52,450 bases of DNA from UBA7236 sp964638865 (lineage in GTDB: Bacteria > Bacteroidota > Bacteroidia > Chitinophagales > BACL12), in the NCBI GenBank assembly GCA_964638865.1, contig CAZXBG010000004.1, forward strand, positions 1-52,450, read 5' to 3'. Each line of letters opens with the position of its first letter. Within the stretch, counting starts at the first letter, position 1. A model generated the notes under the pieces. The model searched no databases, was not told where the DNA came from, and was given only the letters and a program-made list of their open reading frames with translations. Made by a program: the position numbers and the translations under genes. Shown piece by piece: positions 47,099 through 52,450 of the stretch.

Positions 47099-48502
47099 TT
47101 AATTATTAAACTTTACAGTTGTATTTTCTCCCGTAGCAGTATTTAACAAATTCAACATATAAATTCCCGTTGCCTTAGTTAAAAACGAAATTTCATATTT
47201 ATTTAAACCCGAATAAATATTGGTAGTTTCGTCATAAATCAACTGACCGCTAATATTTGAAATCATTATTCTACCTGAAAATGGTGTATTTGTTTTGATA
47301 GATACATTTAAAATACCCTCTGTTACTTTTGTATATAAATTATTAATTAACTGAGCCTCATTTGTATTAGCAGGCAGATCTCCCACTAAAAATTCGTGTT
47401 CATAATAATTTCCTGCAAGTTCGCATGACCATGTCCAGATTCCTTCCGAAACATCAGTTGGAATAGTATACCACCAATACCAATAAGAAGCAATATAATC
47501 TCCGGGTTGATAAAAATCCCATTCATACCAAACGGAACCATCTGCTCTTTCAATTTTTAAATGACAGAGATCTGTGGAGCTCAGGTCCTTCGCATAAAAT
47601 GCAAAATATGTTTCATCACCCGGCATAAATTCATTTTTTTCATTGATGTCTGCTAATTCCGGACAATCATTAAAATTTGGGGGCGCGTTATGCGTTTGTA
47701 TTCTGTTTATTCCCGGTTCTAAATATTCCGGTTGATCTGCCCACCAGCTTTCGGCATTCAGATCATTACAAACTCCGGAATAAGGATCAATTAAATTATC
47801 GTCGCCGTCATATAATTCAAAATGTAAATGTGGAGCTGTGGAATTTCCGGAACTTCCCACTAAACCTAAAAATTCACCGGTCACTACCATATCACCTAAC
47901 TCTTTATCCGTTAACGAACCATTTTTCATGTGTCCATACCATGCAGTGGAACCATCATCATGACGAATAAATATTGCATTCCATATACCGGGATTAAAAG
48001 TGCAATTCTGGTCAAACCCGCCATCAGTTTTCGCAACGATCATTCCCGGTGCTGATGCAACAATTTTTACTGCACCATCAGCCATCAGATTCCAGTCGAA
48101 TGGCCATAAAACATAATCAATACCCTGATGATTATATCCGGTTTCTGTATCATAAGATCGGCCACCACAATTATAATCAGTTATCACACTTGGATACGCT
48201 TCATTGTGATCAAGGTAATTATAAATACAATAAAAATTATATCCGGAAAATCCATCATTCCATGCCAAAGGAAATGCTAATGAAACTGCAGCAGTTTTAT
48301 TTGAAGTTTCCGGTAATTTGCCATGTGAACGTAATATTTCCTCATTTTTTTTGATCATTTGTTTGATCTCTGCTCTTTGTGCTTCATTCATATCATCTAA
48401 GGTGGAAAATACATATTGTCCGCCTCCAAATTGTTTATTATTTTGGGCAGCCACAAATTGTATTCCATATGTAAAAACCACTAAATAGATAAAAGTTTTC
48501 AT
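47099..48502 (-). CDS. Secreted M23 peptidase with T9SS sorting domain
   Basis: This 467-aa protein is counted from the ATG at 48502, where the signal peptide begins (MKTFIYLVVFTYGIQFVAAQ); an upstream in-frame ATG at 48529 is unlikely. The peptidase domain has the zinc site His125 and Asp129 (NHQGID) and the HxH motif His225/His227 (APHLHFELYD). A beta-sandwich region follows (about 290-385), and then a T9SS sorting domain (from about 390). M23 enzymes cleave glycine-rich or peptidoglycan cross-bridges. A cell-surface or extracellular location, outside its own wall, suggests action on other cells or on matrix peptides. Confidence 0.9.
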   Translation of the reverse strand: MKTFIYLVVFTYGIQFVAAQNNKQFGGGQYVFSTLDDMNEAQRAEIKQMIKKNEEILRSHGKLPETSNKTAAVSLAFPLAWNDGFSGYNFYCIYNYLDHNEAYPSVITDYNCGGRSYDTETGYNHQGIDYVLWPFDWNLMADGAVKIVASAPGMIVAKTDGGFDQNCTFNPGIWNAIFIRHDDGSTAWYGHMKNGSLTDKELGDMVVTGEFLGLVGSSGNSTAPHLHFELYDGDDNLIDPYSGVCNDLNAESWWADQPEYLEPGINRIQTHNAPPNFNDCPELADINEKNEFMPGDETYFAFYAKDLSSTDLCHLKIERADGSVWYEWDFYQPGDYIASYWYWWYTIPTDVSEGIWTWSCELAGNYYEHEFLVGDLPANTNEAQLINNLYTKVTEGILNVSIKTNTPFSGRIMISNISGQLIYDETTNIYSGLNKYEISFLTKATGIYMLNLLNTATGENTTVKFNN

Positions 48503-48539
48503 GTAACAAATTTTATGTTTAAAATACATTAAAAATTAA

Positions 48540-51158
48540 TCAATTTAAATAAGATTTCGCTTTTTCCAAAACAATAGCAATACCACCCGGATTTTTGCCA
48601 CCCGCACTGGCAAAGAATTTTTGTCCTCCTCCGCCACCCTCAATTTCTTTTCCCAATTCCCGAACGATCTTTGCCGCATCAAAACCTTTTTCCGCAACCA
48701 AATTGTCGCTGATAATAATGGAAATATTAGCCTTTCCCTCCAAGTCAGCACCCAGTACACAAAATAAATTCGATGTTTCATTGCGGAGGTCAAAAGCTAA
48801 TTTTTTTATCTGATCGGCATTGTCAAGATCCACCATGGAGCTGATAAAATTAACTCCATTTACAACAGAAATCGTCTTTAATAAATTATCCTTAATACGC
48901 ACAATTTTTTCTGCATGGTATTTTTCCAGTTCTTTTTTGAGTGCATTATTTTCCTCACTTAAAGCCGATACACTTTTTACCGGGTCGGCTCCCTTCGTTA
49001 TTTCCGCTATTTGTTTTAAGGTATGAAGGGTATCGTCAATATAATTCCCAACTACTTCCCCGCTTATTGCTTCTATACGTCGTATGCCGGCTGCAACGGC
49101 GCTTTCAGAAATAATTTTGCAATATCCAATCTCTCCTGTTGCTCCTACATGTGTTCCTCCACAAAATTCTTTGCTGAAATTTTCATCTGCAATTACAACA
49201 CGCACACTTTCTCCATATTTTTCGCCAAACAACATCATGGCACCTAATTTTTGAGCTTCTTCAATTGGCATTACCTTAGTAACTACCGGAATATTTTCGC
49301 GAATTTTTTTGTTGATGATGTTTTCAATTTCTTTTATTTCTTCCTCGGTAATTTTAGAAAAATGCGAAAAATCGAAACGCAATCTGTCGGGACCAACATA
49401 GCTTCCTTTTTGCTGTACATGTGTACCTAAAACAGTTCTCAATGCTGCATGTAATAAATGTGTAGCAGTGTGATTATATGTAATATCTGTTCTTCTCTTT
49501 TTATCAACTATTGCAATTACATTTTTTTCCGGTTGTTCGGGTAACTTGTCTGTGAAATGAATGATGAGTTCATTTTCTTTTTTAGTATCTAATACTTTCA
49601 AAACATTTCCATTCACGGTAAGAGTGCCCGTATCTCCTGTTTGTCCTCCACTTTCTGCATAAAAAGGTGTTTTATCCAACACAATTTGATATTGTGTAAC
49701 ATTTTTTGTTTTTACAGAACGCATTTTTACAATTGATGCTTCACTTTCCAATTGCGTATACCCAACAAATTCTATTTTATTATTGTCCTGTATCACTTGC
49801 CAATCACCGGTTTCCATACTTGTTGCATTTCTGCCACGATCTTTTTGTTTTTGCATTTCTGCGTCGAATCCGATTTTATCCACCTGCAGATCATTTTCTC
49901 GCGCAAGTAACTCTGTAAGATCGTAAGGAAACCCGAAAGTATCATATAATTCAAATGCCACACTACCGGATATTATTTTTCTATTGGAATCTATTAAATC
50001 CTTTTGTACATCATCCAATCTTTTAATTCCATTTTCCAATGTGCGTAGAAAGGAAGTTTCCTCTTCAAAAATAACCTTTGCAACAAGTTCCCGTTGTGCA
50101 TATAACTCCGGAAATACATTTTTAAATTCATGAGCCAGCACCGACACTAATTCGTTAAAAAAAGGTTTCTTTAAGTGCAAAAAACTAAATCCGTATCGCA
50201 CCGCTCTTCTCAATATTCTTCTAATCACATATCCTGCTCCGGTATTGGAAGGTAATTGTCCGTCTGCAATACAAAAACTCACTGCGCGAATATGATCACA
50301 AATTACACGTATTGCAATATCTGTTTTTTCATCCTTACCATATTTTAAATCACTCAATAATTCTACCTTATTAATTAAAGGCATAAATACATCTGTATCA
50401 TAATTAGATGATTTATTTTGCATTGCGCGAACCAAACGTTCGAAACCCATGCCGGTATCAACATGTTTTGCTGGTAATTCTTCTAGTGAACCATCCGCTT
50501 TTCTGTTGAACTGAATAAATACATGGTTCCAAATTTCAATTACCTGTGGATCTCCGGTATTAACCAATGTTGCTCCATCCAATTTTTTTCTTTCTACCTC
50601 TGAACGCATATCGTAATGAATTTCACTGCAAGGACCACATGGACCGGTATCACCCATCTCCCAAAAATTATCCTTTTTATTCCCTCTCAGAATATGCGAT
50701 TCATCCAGATGTTTTTTCCATTCATTATATGCTTCGGTATCAAATTCGAGGTTTTCACTTTTATCTCCCTCAAATACGGTTACATACAATTTCGATTTAT
50801 CCAATTTAAATACCTCGGTCAGTAATTCCCATCCCCAACTAATACTTTCCTGTTTAAAATAGTCGCCAAAACTCCAGTTACCGAGCATTTCGAACATGGT
50901 GTGATGGTAAGTATCTACTCCAACTTCCTCCAGATCGTTGTGTTTTCCCGATACGCGCAAACATTTTTGGGTATCTGCTATTCGAGGATATTCAATTTTT
51001 TTGTTACCCAGGAACAGGTCCTTGAACTGGTTCATTCCGGCATTGGTGAACATTAAAGTCGGGTCATTTTTAACCACTATTGGTGCTGAGGCAACAATCT
51101 TGTGCTGTTTACTTTCAAAAAAATCTAAAAATTTTCTCCTTATTTCCTGCGATGTCAT
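48540..51158 (-). CDS. alaS: Alanine--tRNA ligase
   Basis: This 872-aa class II synthetase has the catalytic N-terminal domain (PIVVKNDPTLMFTNAGMNQF, motif region), the editing domain with HTATHLLHAALR and the zinc-site CGGTHV, and a C-Ala domain ending in GGGGGQKFFASAGG. It charges tRNA(Ala) and clears mischarged Ser or Gly. The length matches the family. It is divergent from the membrane M23 gene across 113 bp. Confidence 0.97.
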   Translation of the reverse strand: MTSQEIRRKFLDFFESKQHKIVASAPIVVKNDPTLMFTNAGMNQFKDLFLGNKKIEYPRIADTQKCLRVSGKHNDLEEVGVDTYHHTMFEMLGNWSFGDYFKQESISWGWELLTEVFKLDKSKLYVTVFEGDKSENLEFDTEAYNEWKKHLDESHILRGNKKDNFWEMGDTGPCGPCSEIHYDMRSEVERKKLDGATLVNTGDPQVIEIWNHVFIQFNRKADGSLEELPAKHVDTGMGFERLVRAMQNKSSNYDTDVFMPLINKVELLSDLKYGKDEKTDIAIRVICDHIRAVSFCIADGQLPSNTGAGYVIRRILRRAVRYGFSFLHLKKPFFNELVSVLAHEFKNVFPELYAQRELVAKVIFEEETSFLRTLENGIKRLDDVQKDLIDSNRKIISGSVAFELYDTFGFPYDLTELLARENDLQVDKIGFDAEMQKQKDRGRNATSMETGDWQVIQDNNKIEFVGYTQLESEASIVKMRSVKTKNVTQYQIVLDKTPFYAESGGQTGDTGTLTVNGNVLKVLDTKKENELIIHFTDKLPEQPEKNVIAIVDKKRRTDITYNHTATHLLHAALRTVLGTHVQQKGSYVGPDRLRFDFSHFSKITEEEIKEIENIINKKIRENIPVVTKVMPIEEAQKLGAMMLFGEKYGESVRVVIADENFSKEFCGGTHVGATGEIGYCKIISESAVAAGIRRIEAISGEVVGNYIDDTLHTLKQIAEITKGADPVKSVSALSEENNALKKELEKYHAEKIVRIKDNLLKTISVVNGVNFISSMVDLDNADQIKKLAFDLRNETSNLFCVLGADLEGKANISIIISDNLVAEKGFDAAKIVRELGKEIEGGGGGQKFFASAGGKNPGGIAIVLEKAKSYLN

Positions 51159-51179
51159 ACTGGTTTAATTCTCCATTCG

Positions 51180-51211
51180 TTTGTGGGTTTGTCGTTTTTT
51201 ATTTAACTTCG
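51180..51211 (+). promoter_or_regulatory. Promoter of the membrane-anchored M23 peptidase gene
   Basis: TTTG (51180-51183) and TAACTTCG (51204-51211, one base from TAnnTTTG) are separated by exactly 20 nt, the best-spaced pair I found in the window. The start codon is at 51272. Confidence 0.65.
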
Positions 51212-51271
51212 TGTCCCTTCCCGGCTTACACAGCTATTAATCAGACCACAAAATTACAGAATCGAAGCCGC

Positions 51272-52246
51272 ATGGCGAAGAAGGTAAAATATTTTTATAA
51301 CCCGTCAAATCTGCGCTTCGAGAAGCATGTAACCCCTCGATGGGTGTGGGCTATACGCATTACGGGTTGGGTGTGTACGGCTGCTGTTTTTGCTTCTATT
51401 ATTGTATGGTTTGCCTATACCTATTTTGATTCTCCTAAGGAAAAATACCTCAAGAATCAGATCGCTGAAATGGAGTTGGAAATGGAATTCATGGATAACA
51501 AGATGGATACGATGGGTGTTATTTTGGGGGAGCTTGCCCTACGCGACGATAATATCTATCGCGTGATCTTTGAAGCGGAACCTGTCTCCAGAAACGAACG
51601 AATTGCCGGTATTGGAGGAAGCGAGCGATTCCAGCGATTAAATAAACTCGACAATGCCGAATTATTAAAAAACACTGCATTAAAATTAGAACTCATTCGC
51701 CGTCAAATGGTGGTGCAATCAAAATCATTTGATGAAATTGCAGTGTTGATATATGATAAGGAAAATTTATTGGAACATACGCCTTCCATTCAGCCCATTT
51801 CCAATAAAGATCTGGAAAGAATAGCTTCCGGTTTTGGATACAGGATTCATCCGATCTATAAATTTGCAAAATTTCATGAGGGTTTAGATTTTACTGCTCC
51901 AAAAGGAACCGATGTTTTTGCTACCGCGGATGGTACTATTATTCAGGCGGATAATAATTCAACCGGTTATGGAAATGTTATTGTAATTGATCATGGTTAT
52001 GGTTATAAAACGAGATATGCGCATCTCAGCGCTTTTAAAGCAAAACCCGGACAAAAAGTTAAACGCGGAGAATTAATAGGCAAGGTAGGAAATTCAGGAT
52101 TATCCACTGCACCGCACCTTCACTATGAGGTTGAAAAGGGTGGAATAAAAATTGACCCTATCAACTTCTTTTACAACGACCTTTCTGCGGAAGAATACCT
52201 GCGTATGATAGAACTTGCTAATAAATCTAATCAGTCTTATGATTAA
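51272..52246 (+). CDS. Membrane-anchored M23 family peptidase
   Basis: This 324-aa protein is counted from the ATG at 51272, where the basic start MAKKVKYFYNPSNLRFEKH precedes a membrane helix (about 28-52); the longer in-frame reading has no support. A coiled-coil-like stretch follows (about 58-90, NQIAEMELEMEFMDNKMDT). The C-terminal M23 domain has His202, Asp206 (HEGLDF) and His282/His284 (APHLHYEV). The domain is typical of divisome-type or cell-wall-remodelling peptidases of Gram-negatives, anchored in the inner membrane and acting on peptidoglycan cross-links in the periplasm. It is divergent from alaS; I recall this pairing from other Bacteroidota. Confidence 0.92.
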   Translation: MAKKVKYFYNPSNLRFEKHVTPRWVWAIRITGWVCTAAVFASIIVWFAYTYFDSPKEKYLKNQIAEMELEMEFMDNKMDTMGVILGELALRDDNIYRVIFEAEPVSRNERIAGIGGSERFQRLNKLDNAELLKNTALKLELIRRQMVVQSKSFDEIAVLIYDKENLLEHTPSIQPISNKDLERIASGFGYRIHPIYKFAKFHEGLDFTAPKGTDVFATADGTIIQADNNSTGYGNVIVIDHGYGYKTRYAHLSAFKAKPGQKVKRGELIGKVGNSGLSTAPHLHYEVEKGGIKIDPINFFYNDLSAEEYLRMIELANKSNQSYD

Positions 52247-52334
52247 TATTTAAACTTTTAGTATTCTGCTAAAGTTTAAGGTTTAAATGGTTGTATAAAA
52301 TTCAAAACAAAATTTATTCGTAATAGGATGTGAG

Positions 52335-52450
52335 TTTTTTCACGCAAAGTCGTAAAGTTAGTGGAGTGTGTAGGATGTATTTTTTCACGCAAAGTCGCAA
52401 AGTCGCAAAGTTTGTAGGGGTTTGTATGATGTGATTTTTTTCACGCAAAG
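52335..52450. repeat. Short tandem repeat array with CGCAAAGT units
   Basis: Three copies of a T-run followed by CACGCAAAGTCG and AAAGT are spaced by about 45-55 bp (52335-52358, 52380-52411 and 52435-52450, the last cut by the window edge). The second copy has an extra CGCAAAGT unit, as expected for slippage. Linkers are related (GGATGTnnn before each T run). No ORF. The rest of 52247-52334 holds no feature I can name. Confidence 0.8.

Noticed and set aside
1..52450. tRNA, rRNA, CRISPR array, transposase or phage genes
   Set aside because: None was recognised by eye. I did not run a covariance or repeat search, so short RNA genes could be missed.

Overview
The window comes from a low-GC member of the Bacteroidota. 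The evidence is secreted proteins ending in type IX secretion (T9SS) sorting domains, a T9SS plug-type protein, two TonB-type outer-membrane beta-barrel proteins, SprB, PKD and lamin-tail domains, and promoter-like TAnnTTTG boxes in place of sigma70 -10/-35 elements. A run of exactly 100 N marks it as a scaffold from a draft or metagenome assembly. I cannot place it below phylum. I recognised no rRNA, tRNA, CRISPR array, transposase or phage gene.

Layout. 0.1-4.5 kb: two tandem homologous secreted PKD/T9SS proteins, the downstream one broken by a stop codon and a frameshift. 5.1-9.4 kb: a histone H1-like protein with AT-hook cores, a DinB protein, the T9SS plug protein, MazG and a sulfotransferase-like protein. 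9.5-12.5 kb: a TonB-dependent receptor. 12.7-19.5 kb: a tight + strand cluster of a giant NtrY-like kinase, hemL, a second kinase and an OmpR-type regulator. 19.6-23.8 kb: a 1347-aa CotH/lamin-tail T9SS protein, split only by what looks like an assembly artefact. 23.9-31.8 kb: hemH, an outer-membrane beta-barrel protein, an acyl-CoA carboxylase beta subunit, an M42 peptidase and a Tyr/Trp/His-rich secreted protein. 32.0-34.6 kb: an mlaEFD-type lipid transport operon, followed by an unlisted 50-aa membrane protein. 34.9-37.7 kb: a TlpA-like lipoprotein and gatB. 38.0-44.9 kb: a three-gene secreted-protein operon led by a transglutaminase-like protein, then a 1386-aa beta-helix T9SS protein. 45.5-47.0 kb: a diheme b-type membrane cytochrome overlapping a decaheme c-type cytochrome. 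47.1-52.2 kb: a secreted M23 peptidase, alaS, and a divergent membrane-anchored M23 peptidase. The last 120 bp hold a short repeat array.

How the genes fit together. Much of the window serves the cell envelope: T9SS cargo and a T9SS accessory protein, outer-membrane barrels, retrograde lipid transport, and peptidoglycan-type peptidases. hemL and hemH belong to haem synthesis, and the two-gene cytochrome operon is a likely user of that haem. The best candidates for something undescribed are the b/c cytochrome pair, the transglutaminase-like operon, and the kinase-hemL-kinase-regulator cluster. Non-coding structure includes perfect palindromes at 31935, 36166 and 45443, a degenerate ~58-bp repeat array at 44.9-45.3 kb, and terminators whose G-U pairs agree with the gene strand.
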